Positions 20,702-30,376 are shown, counted from the first letter of the stretch. The stretch: DNA of 48,158 nucleotides from Streptomyces sporangiiformans (GCF_005768555.2 NZ_VCHX02000345.1:1-48158), one strand, 5' to 3'. Notes: generated by a model not told the origin, from the sequence alone. Made by a program: numbers and translations.

Positions 20702-23700
20702 TTACGCGCGGAGGCGTAGGCCTCGCGGGGTCGCGTGGAAGCCGGCTCCCTCCAGGAGCGTGCCGAACGGGGATGTCAGGGCCGAGACGCCGTTCACACG
20801 CTCCACCGTGACCGTGCCGAGTGAGCCGGCGCGGGCGGCCGTGGCGAGTGACTCGGCGGCCATGCGCAGGCGTGGGTCGTCCAGCGGCGTGTGGTCCGGG
20901 GCCGAAGGCCAGGCCAGGAGGGTCTTGCCGCCGCGCTCCATGTACAGCGTCAGTTCGCCGTCGACCAGCACGACCAAGGAGCCCGCTTTGCGGCCGGGTT
21001 TGTGGCCCGCTCCGGTCGGAGGTTCGGGCCAGGGGAGGGCCGCACCGTACGCGTTCGCCGGGTCGGCGGCGGCCAGGACGACGGCACGCGTGGCGTTTCC
21101 CGTGTGCGGGCGGGAGGCCTGGCCGCCCGGGTAGCCGGTGTCGGTGCGGCTGGTGAGGGGGGCCGTGAGGTCAAGTCCGGTGGGGTCCGAGAACCCAGCT
21201 GCCGGCGTGCCCGGGAATCCCGGCCCGGGAAGGGCCTCGCCCCGTTCGCCGGCGTTGGCCGCCGCGCGCAGCCGGTCCACCGCACCGTCCATCGCGAACT
21301 GAGCCGCACCGAGTCCCTCCACCACATAGCCACGGCGCGCCTGCCCACTCTCCTCGAAGGCGGACAGGATGCGGTACGTCGCTGAGAAGCCGCCCTCGAC
21401 GCCCTCCGCGGCGACCGCGCCCCGGGTGACCACGCCGTGCCGGTCGAGCAGGGTGCGGGCCAGAGCGTGGGCGCGCACGGTCAGGTCGGGGTCGCGGTCG
21501 GGGAGCAGCGACCAGCGGCCCGCGACGGTGGGTGGGCCGGTCCGGGAGGCGGGCCGCGCGGCAGCCGTCAGAGTGCCGTACCGCCCGCGTGGCACCGTGC
21601 GCTTCGCTCGATGGGCGGTGGAGCCCGCGGTTCGGCCCGAGCCCAGGAGGGAGCGCATCGGTCCGAGCGTGTCGTTCGTCAGGCGGCCCGACCAGGCCAG
21701 GTCCCATAGGACGTCGGACAGTTGGGGATCGGTGGCGTCCGGGTGGGTGGTGGCGCGGATCTGGTCGGCGATCTGACGGAAGAAGAGACCGTAGCCCCCG
21801 GAGAGGGCGTCCAGGACCGACTGATGAAGCGCGGTCAGCTCCAGAGGGTGCGGAGGTGGCAGCAGCAGGGGGGCCGCGTCCGCCAGATACAAGGACACCC
21901 AGCCGTCCTTGCCGGGCAGTGAGCCCGCTCCGGCCCACACGACCTCTCCGGCGGCGGTCAGCTCATCGAGCATCGCCGGAGCGTAGTGCGCGACACGGGA
22001 GGGCAGGACGAGCTTCTCGAGGGCGGACGCGGGGACTGAGGCGCCCTGCAACTGCTCGATGGCACGTACGAGGCCGTCGATGCCGCGCAGCCCGTGCCCG
22101 CCGCCCATGTGCTGCCACTGCGGCAGGAACTGGGCGAGCGCGGCGGGCGGTACGGGCTCCAGCTCATGACGCAGCGCGGCGAGCGAACGGCGCCGCAGCC
22201 GGCGCAGCACCGCCGCGTCGCACCACTCCTGGCCGATCCCCGCCGGGTGGAACTCTCCTTGTACGACACGGCCGCCCGCGGCGAGCCTCTGGAGGGCGCC
22301 CTCGGTGACCGCCGTGCCGAGGCCGAAGCGCGCGGCCGCCGCGGTGGAGGTGAACGGGCCGTGGGTGCGGGCGTACCGGGCGAGGAGGTCGCCGAGGGGG
22401 TCCTTGACCGGATCGGTGAAGGCTTCCGGGACGCCGACGGGCAGCGCTGTGCCCAGTGCGTCGCGCAGTCGGCCCGCGTCCTCGATCGCCGCCCAGTGGT
22501 CGGCTCCGGCGATCCGGACCCGGATGGCGCGGCGGGACGAGGCCAGCTCGCGGACCCACTCCGGTTCGGCTCCGCGCTCGGCCAGCTCGGCGTCCGTGAG
22601 CGGGCCGAGCAGGCGCAGCAGGTCGGCGACGCTTTCGACGTCCTTGGCGCGGCGGTCCTCGGTGAGCCACTGGAGTTCGCGCTCCAGCTCGGTCAGGACG
22701 TCGGCGTCCAGGAGCTCGCGCAGCTCGGCCTGGCCGAGGAGTTCGGCGAGGAGCCGGGAGTCCAGCGACAGCGCGGCGGCGCGTCGCTCGGCGAGCGGGG
22801 AATCGCCCTCGTACAGGAACTGCGCCACGTATCCGAACAGCAGGGACCGCGCGAACGGGGACGGCTCCGCTGTCGTCACCTCGACCAGCCGCACCTTGCG
22901 GGACTCGAGGTCGCCCATGAGCTCCGCGAGGCCGGGGACGTCGAAGACGTCCTGGAGGCATTCGCGGACCGCTTCCAGGACGATGGGGAAGGAGCCGAAC
23001 TCGCTCGCCACCTGGAGCAGTTGGGCGGCGCGCTGGCGCTGTTGCCACAACGGGGTGCGCTTGCCGGGGTTGCGGCGCGGCAGCAGCAGTGCGCGGGCGG
23101 CGCACTCGCGGAAGCGGGACGCGAACAGGGCGGAGCCGCCGACCTGGTCGGTGACGATCTGGTCGACCTCGCCCTTGTCGAAGGCGACGTCCGCGGCGCC
23201 CACGGGAGCCTGGTCCGAGTCGTACTCCGTCCCCGCCTTCATGGGTTCCTGGTCGAGCAGGTCCAGGCCCAGCAGGTCGGCGTCCGGGAGACGCAGCACG
23301 ATCCCGTCGTCGGCGTGCATGACCTGCGCGTCCATGCCATACCGCTCGGAGAGGCGGGCGCCCATCGCGAGGGCCCACGGCGCGTGGACCTGGGCGCCGA
23401 AGGGGGAGTGCACGACGACCCGCCAGTCGCCCAGCTCGTCGCGGAACCGCTCGACGACGATGGTGCGGTCGTCCGGGACGTGGCCGCAGGCTTCGCGCTG
23501 CTCGGCCAGGTAGGACAGGACGTTGTCGGCGGCCCAGGCGTCGAGGCCCGCGGCCAGGAGCCGGAGCCGGGCGTCGTCCTGGGGCAGTGAGCCGACCTCG
23601 CGCAGGAACGCGCCCACCGCGCGCCCCAGTTCGAGCGGGCGGCCCAGCTGGTCGCCCTTCCAGAACGGCAGCCTGCCGGGCACGCCGGGCGCGGGTGAGA

Positions 23701-25483
23701 CGAGGACGCGGTCGCGTGTGATGTCCTCGATGCGCCAGGAGCTGGTGCCGAGCGTGAAGACGTCGCCGACCCGGGATTCGTAGACCATCTCCTCGTCGAG
23801 CTCGCCGACCCGGCCTCCGCCCTTCTTGGGATCGGCGCCCGCGAGGAACACTCCGAAGAGGCCGCGGTCAGGAATCGTGCCCCCGGAGGTGACGGCGAGG
23901 CGCTGCGCGCCGGGGCGTCCGGTGATCGTCCCGGCCACCCGGTCCCATACGACGCGTGGCCGCAACTCCGCGAAGGCGTCGGACGGATAGCGGCCCGCGA
24001 GCATGTCCAGCACCGCAGTGAACGCGGACTCCGGAAGCGAGGCGAAGGGGGCGGCCCGGCGGACCGTCGCGAGCAGGTCGTCGACCTGCCAGGTGTCGAG
24101 CGCGGTCATGGCGACCAGCTGCTGGGCCAGCACGTCCAGGGGGTTGGCGGGGATACGGAGGGACTCGATCGAACCGGTGCGCATCCGCTCGGTGACGACG
24201 GCCGCCTGGACGAGGTCCCCTCGGTACTTGGGGAAGACGACGCCGGTGGAGACCGCCCCCACCTGGTGGCCCGCGCGGCCGACGCGCTGGAGCCCGGAGG
24301 CCACCGACGGCGGTGACTCGACCTGTACGACGAGGTCCACCGCTCCCATGTCGATGCCGAGTTCGAGGCTGGAGGTGGCGACCACCGCGGGCAGACGGCC
24401 GGCCTTCAGATCCTCCTCGACCAGCGCGCGCTGCTCCTTGGAGACCGAGCCGTGGTGTGCGCGGGCGATGACCGGCGGGGCGCCCTGGGCCGCGCCCGAG
24501 CCGCCCATCAGCTCGGCCGGGGCATGGTGCTCATCGAGGGGCTCGCCCGTCGCCCTCTCGTACGCGATCTCGTTGAGCCGGTTGCAGAGCCGCTCAGCGA
24601 GACGCCGCGAGTTCGCGAACACGATCGTCGAGCGGTGTGCCTGGACGAGATCGGCGATCCGCTCCTCGACATGCGGCCAGATCGACGGGCGCTCGGCGCC
24701 TCCTTCCGAGTCGGCCACCGGGGAGCCGCCCAGCTCCGCGAGATCCTCGACGGGGACGACCACCGACAGATCGAACTCCTTGCCGGAGGCCGGCTGGACG
24801 ATCTTCACCTTGCGCTGCGGCGAGAGATAGCGTGCGACCTCGTCGACGGGCCGGACCGTCGCCGACAGGCCGATGCGGCGCGCGGGCCTCGGCAGCAGTT
24901 CGTCGAGCCGCTCCAGAGTCAGCGCGAGATGGGCGCCGCGCTTGGTGCCCGCGACCGCGTGCACCTCGTCCAGGATCACCGTCTCGATACCGGTCAGCGC
25001 GTCGCGCGTGGCCGATGTGAGCATCAGGAACAGCGACTCCGGCGTGGTGATCAGGATGTCCGGCGGGCGCGTGGCCAGCGCGCGGCGCTCGGCGGGCGGG
25101 GTGTCGCCGGAGCGGATACCTACCTTCACCTCGGGCTCGGGCAGTCCGAGGCGCACCGCCTCCTGCCTGATGCCGGTCAGCGGACTTCGCAGATTACGCT
25201 CGACGTCCACCGCGAGGGCCTTGAGCGGTGACACGTACAGCACCCGGCAGCGCTTCCTCGGGTCGGCCGGCGGCGGGGTCGAGGCCAGCTGGTCCAGCGC
25301 GGCGAGGAACGCGGCCAGCGTCTTGCCGGAACCGGTCGGGGCGACGACGAGGACGTCCGAACCCTCTCCGATGGCCCGCCATGCCCCGGCCTGGGCGTCG
25401 GTGGGCGCGGAGAAGGCCCCCGTGAACCAGCCGCGGGTCGCGGGGGAGAAGCCGTCGAGGGCGCCGTGTGCAGACCTGACCAT
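20702..25483 (-). CDS. lhr: Lhr, large ATP-dependent DNA helicase
   Basis: This 1,593-residue superfamily-2 helicase has Walker A APTGSGKT (GSGKT at 51-55), motif II D172-E-V-H175 and a RecA-like second domain with TSSLELGIDMG and QRVGRAGHQ. A winged helix, the Lhr core domain and a long C-terminal region (about 850-1593) of tandem winged-helix type complete full-length Lhr. Known Lhr proteins are 3'-5' translocases that unwind RNA:DNA hybrids and take part in the response to DNA damage. ATG 25483 has AGGATGGGG just upstream; the open frame runs further up to 25834 but that part has no conserved content. It is followed by the Nei-like gene. Confidence 0.92.
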   Translation of the reverse strand: MVRSAHGALDGFSPATRGWFTGAFSAPTDAQAGAWRAIGEGSDVLVVAPTGSGKTLAAFLAALDQLASTPPPADPRKRCRVLYVSPLKALAVDVERNLRSPLTGIRQEAVRLGLPEPEVKVGIRSGDTPPAERRALATRPPDILITTPESLFLMLTSATRDALTGIETVILDEVHAVAGTKRGAHLALTLERLDELLPRPARRIGLSATVRPVDEVARYLSPQRKVKIVQPASGKEFDLSVVVPVEDLAELGGSPVADSEGGAERPSIWPHVEERIADLVQAHRSTIVFANSRRLAERLCNRLNEIAYERATGEPLDEHHAPAELMGGSGAAQGAPPVIARAHHGSVSKEQRALVEEDLKAGRLPAVVATSSLELGIDMGAVDLVVQVESPPSVASGLQRVGRAGHQVGAVSTGVVFPKYRGDLVQAAVVTERMRTGSIESLRIPANPLDVLAQQLVAMTALDTWQVDDLLATVRRAAPFASLPESAFTAVLDMLAGRYPSDAFAELRPRVVWDRVAGTITGRPGAQRLAVTSGGTIPDRGLFGVFLAGADPKKGGGRVGELDEEMVYESRVGDVFTLGTSSWRIEDITRDRVLVSPAPGVPGRLPFWKGDQLGRPLELGRAVGAFLREVGSLPQDDARLRLLAAGLDAWAADNVLSYLAEQREACGHVPDDRTIVVERFRDELGDWRVVVHSPFGAQVHAPWALAMGARLSERYGMDAQVMHADDGIVLRLPDADLLGLDLLDQEPMKAGTEYDSDQAPVGAADVAFDKGEVDQIVTDQVGGSALFASRFRECAARALLLPRRNPGKRTPLWQQRQRAAQLLQVASEFGSFPIVLEAVRECLQDVFDVPGLAELMGDLESRKVRLVEVTTAEPSPFARSLLFGYVAQFLYEGDSPLAERRAAALSLDSRLLAELLGQAELRELLDADVLTELERELQWLTEDRRAKDVESVADLLRLLGPLTDAELAERGAEPEWVRELASSRRAIRVRIAGADHWAAIEDAGRLRDALGTALPVGVPEAFTDPVKDPLGDLLARYARTHGPFTSTAAAARFGLGTAVTEGALQRLAAGGRVVQGEFHPAGIGQEWCDAAVLRRLRRRSLAALRHELEPVPPAALAQFLPQWQHMGGGHGLRGIDGLVRAIEQLQGASVPASALEKLVLPSRVAHYAPAMLDELTAAGEVVWAGAGSLPGKDGWVSLYLADAAPLLLPPPHPLELTALHQSVLDALSGGYGLFFRQIADQIRATTHPDATDPQLSDVLWDLAWSGRLTNDTLGPMRSLLGSGRTAGSTAHRAKRTVPRGRYGTLTAAARPASRTGPPTVAGRWSLLPDRDPDLTVRAHALARTLLDRHGVVTRGAVAAEGVEGGFSATYRILSAFEESGQARRGYVVEGLGAAQFAMDGAVDRLRAAANAGERGEALPGPGFPGTPAAGFSDPTGLDLTAPLTSRTDTGYPGGQASRPHTGNATRAVVLAAADPANAYGAALPWPEPPTGAGHKPGRKAGSLVVLVDGELTLYMERGGKTLLAWPSAPDHTPLDDPRLRMAAESLATAARAGSLGTVTVERVNGVSALTSPFGTLLEGAGFHATPRGLRLRA

Positions 25484-25610
25484 GCCCCCATCCTGCACCC
25501 GCCCACTGACAATGGCCCGGACCTGCGGAAACGGTCTTACGGGCGGGACGAACCGGCCGTCCGAACGGCGTGGGCGCGGGCCGTCTCGGCTCGTGGCGCA
25601 GAATGAGGGC

Positions 25611-26600
25611 ATGGCACGTTCGGGGGAGAGAGCGCGGCACTGGCGGTACGAGGAACTGCCCGGCGTCGACCTGCTGCGGGCCCGGTACATCCACAAGACC
25701 TTCGTCCGGCACACCCACGAGAACTTCGTCATCGCCGCCATCGCCGACGGGGTCGAGGTGTTCCACCACGGCGGCGCGGACCAGTACGCCGGCCCGGGCT
25801 CCCTGGCCCTGGTCAATCCCGACACCCCGCACACGGGTCGCGCCGGCGGCCCCGAGGGCTGGCGGTACGGGGCCGTCTACCCGTCGCCGGACCTGGTGGC
25901 CGAGATCGCCGCAGAGACCACAGCCATCCGCGGCACTCCAGGATTCACCAGCCCTGTGCTCGACGACCCATACGCCGCCCGTCTGGTCCACCAGGTGCTG
26001 CGCGCCGCGGACGAGGGCAACGCACTCGCCGCCGACACCCTGCTCAGAGTCGCCGTGACCAGATTGCTGCGACTGAACGGCGGGTCGCTCCCGCAGCGCG
26101 CCCCGCGCACGGCGGGCGCGCGAGTAGCGGCACGCGCGCGTGCCCTCCTCGAAGCACGGATGACCGAGCCGCCCTCTCTGGAGCGACTCGCCGCCGACCT
26201 GGGCACCAGCCCCTTCGCGTTGCTTCGCGCTTTCCGGGCCGCGTACGGCATGCCGCCCCACACCTGGCTGACCGACGCCCGCGTACGCCGCGCCCGCAAC
26301 CTCCTGGACTCGGGCACCACACCCGCGGAGGCCGCACTCGCCGTGGGCTTCACCGACCAGCCGCACCTCAACCGCCACTTCACCCGGATCGTGGGCGTGC
26401 CCCCGGGGGCGTACCAGCGCGAGCGCAAGAACGTACAAGACCCGCAGGAGCGGCTCCCTCTACCGTCCGGAGCGTGGCAGAACAGACAGCTCACGCAGAC
26501 ACGCGCACCAAGGACGGCGGAAAACCCGACGCCGCCGTCGTACGAGACGCTCTCGGAGTCGGGGTTGCCGTCGGACTGTCCGGTTTCGCCTTCGGGGTGA
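25611..26600 (+). CDS. AraC-family transcriptional regulator
   Basis: The 329-residue product has an N-terminal cupin-like effector domain (about residues 15-150, with HTHENFVIAAI) and a C-terminal AraC double helix-turn-helix (about 180-275, LERLAADLGTSPFALLRAF and AALAVGFTDQPHLNRHF). It lies directly before azlCD on the same strand and is a likely local controller of them. About 50 residues follow the DNA-binding domain, and the last 42 codons overlap the azlC start in another frame. That tail is low-complexity and may simply be read-on to the first stop. ATG 25611 gives a normal N-terminus; no strong ribosome site is seen. Confidence 0.85.
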   Translation: MARSGERARHWRYEELPGVDLLRARYIHKTFVRHTHENFVIAAIADGVEVFHHGGADQYAGPGSLALVNPDTPHTGRAGGPEGWRYGAVYPSPDLVAEIAAETTAIRGTPGFTSPVLDDPYAARLVHQVLRAADEGNALAADTLLRVAVTRLLRLNGGSLPQRAPRTAGARVAARARALLEARMTEPPSLERLAADLGTSPFALLRAFRAAYGMPPHTWLTDARVRRARNLLDSGTTPAEAALAVGFTDQPHLNRHFTRIVGVPPGAYQRERKNVQDPQERLPLPSGAWQNRQLTQTRAPRTAENPTPPSYETLSESGLPSDCPVSPSG

Positions 26601-27235
26601 CCTCGGCCGGCAGCGGGCTGACTCTGCTGCAGACCTGCGCGCTCAGCCTCCTGGTGTTCACCGGTGCCTCGCAGTTCGCCCTCGTGGGAGCGCTCGCGGC
26701 CGGAGGCAACCCGTTCACCGCCGCCGCGGGCGCGTTCTTCCTGGGGGTGCGCAACGCCTTCTACGGGCTGCGTCTGTCGCAGTTGCTGGCCCTCCCGCGC
26801 GCGGTGCGGCCGTTCGCCGCCCAGTGGGTCATCGACGAGACCGCGGCCGTAGCGCTCGCCCAACCGACCCGACGCAGTGCGCGGATCGGCTTCACCGTCA
26901 CCGGACTCACGCTCTATGTGCTGTGGAACCTCACCACGCTGCTCGGCGCGGCAGGGGCCGAAGCCATCGGCGACACCGACGCATGGGGCCTGGACGCCGC
27001 CGGTCCCGCCGTCTTCCTGGCCCTGCTCGCGCCGATGCTCAGGACCACCACGGAGCGGGCCGTCGCCGGTCTCGCGGTGGTCCTCGGCATCGGGCTCCTG
27101 CCGGTGCTGCCCGCCGGTGTCCCCGTCCTGGTGGCCGCGCTCGCCGCCCCGGCCGTGCTCTGGGCCGGGGGCCGCCGCGGGGGACGTACGACCGATGTGA
27201 AGCCCGCCGACGACGAATCTGGGGACGACCGTTGA
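26474..27235 (+). CDS. azlC: AzlC family branched-chain amino acid export permease
   Basis: The 253-residue membrane protein has the AzlC signature (LLVFTGASQFALVGAL and AGAFFLGVRNAFYGLRLS) and about seven hydrophobic helices. Together with AzlD it forms a two-subunit exporter of branched-chain amino acids and analogues in characterised systems. The GTG start at 26474 lies 127 bases inside the AraC frame. There is no later ATG/GTG before the first conserved helix, so the overlap seems real. The gene ends in TTGA overlap with azlD. Confidence 0.87.
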   Translation: MAEQTAHADTRTKDGGKPDAAVVRDALGVGVAVGLSGFAFGVTSAGSGLTLLQTCALSLLVFTGASQFALVGALAAGGNPFTAAAGAFFLGVRNAFYGLRLSQLLALPRAVRPFAAQWVIDETAAVALAQPTRRSARIGFTVTGLTLYVLWNLTTLLGAAGAEAIGDTDAWGLDAAGPAVFLALLAPMLRTTTERAVAGLAVVLGIGLLPVLPAGVPVLVAALAAPAVLWAGGRRGGRTTDVKPADDESGDDR

Positions 27236-27540
27236 ACATCTGGATCGCGATCGGTGTGACCGCCGTCGGCTGCTACGCCGTCAAGCTCGTCGGTCTGCTC
27301 GTCCCCACCGGTGTCCTGGAACGACCGCTCGTCAAACAGCTGGCCGCCCTGCTGCCCGTCGCACTCCTGGCCGCTCTCACAGCCCAGCAGACCTTCGCCG
27401 ACGGCCGCGTCCTGGTGGTGGACGCCAAGGTTGCCGGCCTCGCGGCGGCCGCCGTGGCGCTGCTCCTGCGGGCTCCCTTCCTGCTCGTCGTCGCCGCGGC
27501 CGTGGCGGTGACGGCAGGGGTACGGGCGATGACGGGCTGA
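27232..27540 (+). CDS. azlD: AzlD family small permease subunit
   Basis: The 102-residue, four-helix protein has the AzlD pattern (VPTGVLERPLVKQLAALLPV then ALLAALTAQQTF). It starts at TTG 27232, overlapping the azlC stop as TTGA, which indicates translational coupling. A longer frame (from 26824) is only the shadow of azlC. It is the partner subunit of AzlC. Confidence 0.87.
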   Translation: MNIWIAIGVTAVGCYAVKLVGLLVPTGVLERPLVKQLAALLPVALLAALTAQQTFADGRVLVVDAKVAGLAAAAVALLLRAPFLLVVAAAVAVTAGVRAMTG

Positions 27541-27550
27541 TTCCGGCGGC

Positions 27551-27593
27551 GGCACGCGCGCGTGAGGCTTTCCCTCTCGCACGCGCGCGTGCG
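27551..27593. terminator. terminator between convergent genes, with a CACGCGCGCGTG pair
   Basis: The 12-base palindrome CACGCGCGCGTG occurs at 27553-27564 and again at 27580-27591. The two copies can pair with each other or each fold on itself. It lies between azlD (plus) and the next minus-strand gene, so it probably serves both. Confidence 0.7.
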
Positions 27594-27611
27594 GGCCCTT
27601 CTCGGAGACTG

Positions 27612-28556
27612 TCAGGCGATCGGCATTCCGTACGCCCGCAGCGTGCGCAGCGCCTCGATCGTCACGATCGGGCGTGCTTCGAGGGCGGTGCCCGGTGCCC
27701 ACTGACGCCAGCGGATCGGCCAGCCGCCGTCCTCCTGCTGTTCGCTCGCCAGGAAGTCCAAGGAGCGCGCCATCTCCTCGTCGGTGAACCACGCGCGCGC
27801 GAGCGAGTCCGGAGTCTTCGCGTAGTCGTGCGCGAAGTGACGCTCGCCCGGCGCATAGCCGGGCGCCACCGGGAACTCCTCAGGGCGGTCGGGGTCCAGC
27901 GCCGCGAGCCGCTGCTGACGCACGAGGCGTCCGAGCCGGTCGGCGGCCGCCTCCGCGCGCGGGCGGTCGGGTGCGCAGTCCAGGAAGGCCACGGCCGCCT
28001 CGATCTCGTACGGATGCGACTTGTCCAGGGACTCCACCGCCTGCCAGCAGAAATCGGTGGCCCGGAACAGCCAGGCGTGCCACACCTCGTTGCGGTGCAG
28101 CAGGCCCACCACGGGGCCGGTGGAGAGGAGCTCGCTGGGCGGGTTGTCCATGATCGGCACAAAGGGTGCGGCCGGATAGCCGCGCTGGCTGGGATGGATC
28201 GCCGGCAGCGCGCCGTCCTGCGTCGACACGGCGGTCAGATAGCGGCACACGCGCTCCACCCGCTGTCCGCCGCAGCGCCCGATCGAGTCCAGGACGCGCA
28301 GTGCGTGCCCGGTGTGCAGAGGCTGGCTGACCGGACCGCGCAGATCGGGTTCGAGCGCATGACCGTACCCCTCGTCCTCGTTGCGGTAGGCGGCCAGCGC
28401 GGTCTCGACCGCGTCGGCACCGCCACCGAGGAAGTGGTACGCGAAACGCCGCTGCTCCAGCACGCGCGCGGTGAGCCAGACGAAGTGCTCGGCGCGGGCG
28501 AGCGGTGAACGCGCCGGGGGCGTCGGGGGGAGTGGGGATGCTCCTGTTTCGGCCAT
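27612..28556 (-). CDS. prenyltransferase/terpene-cyclase-fold protein, function unknown
   Basis: The 314-residue protein has the repeated helix pattern of the alpha-toroid fold shared by squalene cyclases and prenyltransferases: EDEGYGHALEPDLRGPVSQP, STQDGALPAIHPS and the QW-like QQEDGGWPIRWRQW near the end. The D-x-D-D-T/A acid motif of squalene-hopene cyclases is not visible, and the length is half that of a cyclase. I would not assign cyclase activity. It stands alone on the minus strand between azlD and the DUF3046 gene. ATG 28556 is the natural start. Confidence 0.72.
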   Translation of the reverse strand: MAETGASPLPPTPPARSPLARAEHFVWLTARVLEQRRFAYHFLGGGADAVETALAAYRNEDEGYGHALEPDLRGPVSQPLHTGHALRVLDSIGRCGGQRVERVCRYLTAVSTQDGALPAIHPSQRGYPAAPFVPIMDNPPSELLSTGPVVGLLHRNEVWHAWLFRATDFCWQAVESLDKSHPYEIEAAVAFLDCAPDRPRAEAAADRLGRLVRQQRLAALDPDRPEEFPVAPGYAPGERHFAHDYAKTPDSLARAWFTDEEMARSLDFLASEQQEDGGWPIRWRQWAPGTALEARPIVTIEALRTLRAYGMPIA

Positions 28557-28636
28557 GCTCCGACCGTAGGACGGAAAGCGTTCTCGGCAAGCGGGTCCCG
28601 GCTCGGCCCCACTCTCAGGGGCGGGATACTGGGGTC

Positions 28637-28831
28637 ATGCGGTTGACGGTCTTCTGGCAGTTGATGTCGGATCACTTCGGTAAGGGGTACGCCGACACCT
28701 TCGCGCGCGATCACGTGATGTCGGAGCTCGGCGGGCGCACGGTGCGCGAGGCGCTCGACGCGGGCTGGGAGGCCAAGGACGTGTGGCGTGCGGTGTGCAC
28801 GGCGGTGAACGTTCCCTACGAAAAGCGCTGA
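28637..28831 (+). CDS. DUF3046 family protein
   Basis: The 64-residue protein matches DUF3046 along its length (MRLTVFWQLMSDHFG, then YADTFARDHVMSELGGRT and DVWRAVC). The family is restricted to actinobacteria and regularly lies close to recA, for example Rv2738c in M. tuberculosis. The function is unknown. ATG 28637 is preferred to the longer open frame from 28505, because that extra part overlaps the divergent neighbour and is not conserved. Confidence 0.86.
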   Translation: MRLTVFWQLMSDHFGKGYADTFARDHVMSELGGRTVREALDAGWEAKDVWRAVCTAVNVPYEKR

Positions 28832-28891
28832 CCGGCCACGAACATCTGGGGGCCGGGACCGATTGCCGGCGGCGTGGGTGAAACTTGGACC

Positions 28892-30160
28892 GTGGCATCG
28901 ACAGACGAGTCCGCCCAGGTCGGACAGGACGCATCCCCGCCCGGCATGACGCCGCCCCCGCGACCCCCGGCCGAAGGGGCGGTCGGCGGCCGTGGGGGCG
29001 CCCGCATGCCACGCTGGCTGCCGCGAGCCATGGTGCTCGCGCTCGCCCTCATCGCCTCGTTCCAGCTGGGCAGCTGGGCCTTCCACCAGCTGACCGGACT
29101 GCTGATCAACATTCTGATCGCGTTCTTCCTGGCGCTCGCCATCGAGCCAGCGGTGAGCTGGATGGCCTCGTACGGCATGCGCCGAGGGCTGGCCACGGCG
29201 CTCGTGTTCCTCGCCGTGATAGTCGTGAGCGCGGGCTTCGTCACGCTGCTCGGCTCGATGCTCGCCGGACAGATCATCGACATGGTCGAGGACTTCCCGA
29301 AGTACGTCGACTCGGTGATCAGCTGGGTCAACACGACCTTTCACACAGAGCTCAGCCGCGTCGACATCCAGGACAGCCTGATCCGCTCCGACTGGCTCCG
29401 GAGGTACGTGCAGAACAGCGCGAGCGGCGTCCTGGACGTGTCCGCGCAGGTGGTGGGCGGTCTCTTCCAGCTCCTGACGATCACGCTGTTCGCGTTCTAC
29501 TTCGCCGCCGACGGACCGCGACTGCGGCGAGCGCTGTGCTCAGTACTGCCGCCCGCCCGCCAGGCCGAGGTGCTGCGCGCGTGGGAGATCGCCGTCAAGA
29601 AGACCGGGGGCTATCTGTACTCACGCGGTCTGATGGCGCTGATCTCGGGCATATCCCACTTCATCCTGCTGGAGGCCCTCGATGTGAACTACGCGCCCGT
29701 GCTCGCCGTCTGGGTGGGCCTGGTCTCGCAGTTCATCCCCACCATCGGTACGTATCTCGCCGGCGCCCTGCCGATGCTGATCGCCTTCACGGTCAACCCC
29801 TGGTACGCGCTGTGGGTGCTGATCTTCGTCGTGATCTACCAGCAGTTCGAGAACTACGTGCTGCAGCCCAAGCTGACCGCGAAGACCGTGGACGTCCACC
29901 CGGCGGTCGCCTTCGGGTCGGTCATCGCGGGCACCGCGCTGCTCGGTGCCGTCGGCGCGCTGATCGCCATCCCCGCGATCGCCACGCTCCAGGCGTTCCT
30001 GGGGGCGTACGTGAAGCGGTACGTCGTCACGGACGACCCTCGGGTGCACGGGCACCGCGAGCGGGGCTCGGGCACCTTCCTCGCGCGTCTGCGGGGTGCT
30101 GTGCGCGGGCCGGGGGCGACGCGGCCGGCCGCGGACGACACGGCGCGGGAGTCTTCGTAG
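28892..30160 (+). CDS. AI-2E family transporter-like membrane protein
   Basis: The roughly 422-residue protein has about eight hydrophobic helices and the PF01594 pattern: GLLINILIAFFLALAIEPAVSW, an extracytoplasmic loop around SWVNTTFHTELSR, then FAFYFAADG, SQFIPTIGTYLAG and GTALLGAVGALIAIPA. Members are putative exporters or autoinducer/ion antiporters, so the substrate is open. The first 45 residues are a Pro/Gly-rich polar head. The start is uncertain: GTG 28892 is used, with GTG 28874 and ATG 28947 also possible and none with a strong ribosome site. It lies upstream of recA. Confidence 0.83.
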   Translation: MASTDESAQVGQDASPPGMTPPPRPPAEGAVGGRGGARMPRWLPRAMVLALALIASFQLGSWAFHQLTGLLINILIAFFLALAIEPAVSWMASYGMRRGLATALVFLAVIVVSAGFVTLLGSMLAGQIIDMVEDFPKYVDSVISWVNTTFHTELSRVDIQDSLIRSDWLRRYVQNSASGVLDVSAQVVGGLFQLLTITLFAFYFAADGPRLRRALCSVLPPARQAEVLRAWEIAVKKTGGYLYSRGLMALISGISHFILLEALDVNYAPVLAVWVGLVSQFIPTIGTYLAGALPMLIAFTVNPWYALWVLIFVVIYQQFENYVLQPKLTAKTVDVHPAVAFGSVIAGTALLGAVGALIAIPAIATLQAFLGAYVKRYVVTDDPRVHGHRERGSGTFLARLRGAVRGPGATRPAADDTARESS

Positions 30161-30265
30161 CGCGTCCCCGAGCGGTCCGCGCATCCCTGCGGCACCGCCC
30201 GTACGGGCTGGGATCGTCCGGGCGTCGAGCCGTGAAGCTGCCCGCGGCGGAGCCGTGTCGTGCGC

Positions 30266-30294
30266 TTGACACAAAAATCGAACATCCATTCTTA
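30266..30294 (+). promoter_or_regulatory. recA SOS-type promoter with LexA-like site
   Basis: TTGACA (30266-30271) is a perfect -35 box. About 17 bases on, TTCTTA (30289-30294) may be the -10. Between them GAAC-ATCC-ATTC (30280-30291) matches the Gram-positive LexA box GAAC-N4-GTTC at seven of eight fixed bases. LexA bound here would cover the promoter. Confidence 0.75.
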
Positions 30295-30376
30295 TGGAGT
30301 CTCCGGCCGGGTTCTGACGGCGATTTCGCTGGGAAGTGCCCGAGTTATCCACAGGCTGGGCGGCTGTCGGGACGCA

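Noticed and set aside
27232..27540. Longer azlD frame from 26824
   Set aside because: The extra 136 codons are Arg/Gly-rich shadow of azlC; the TTGA overlap at 27232 and the conserved start fit a short AzlD.
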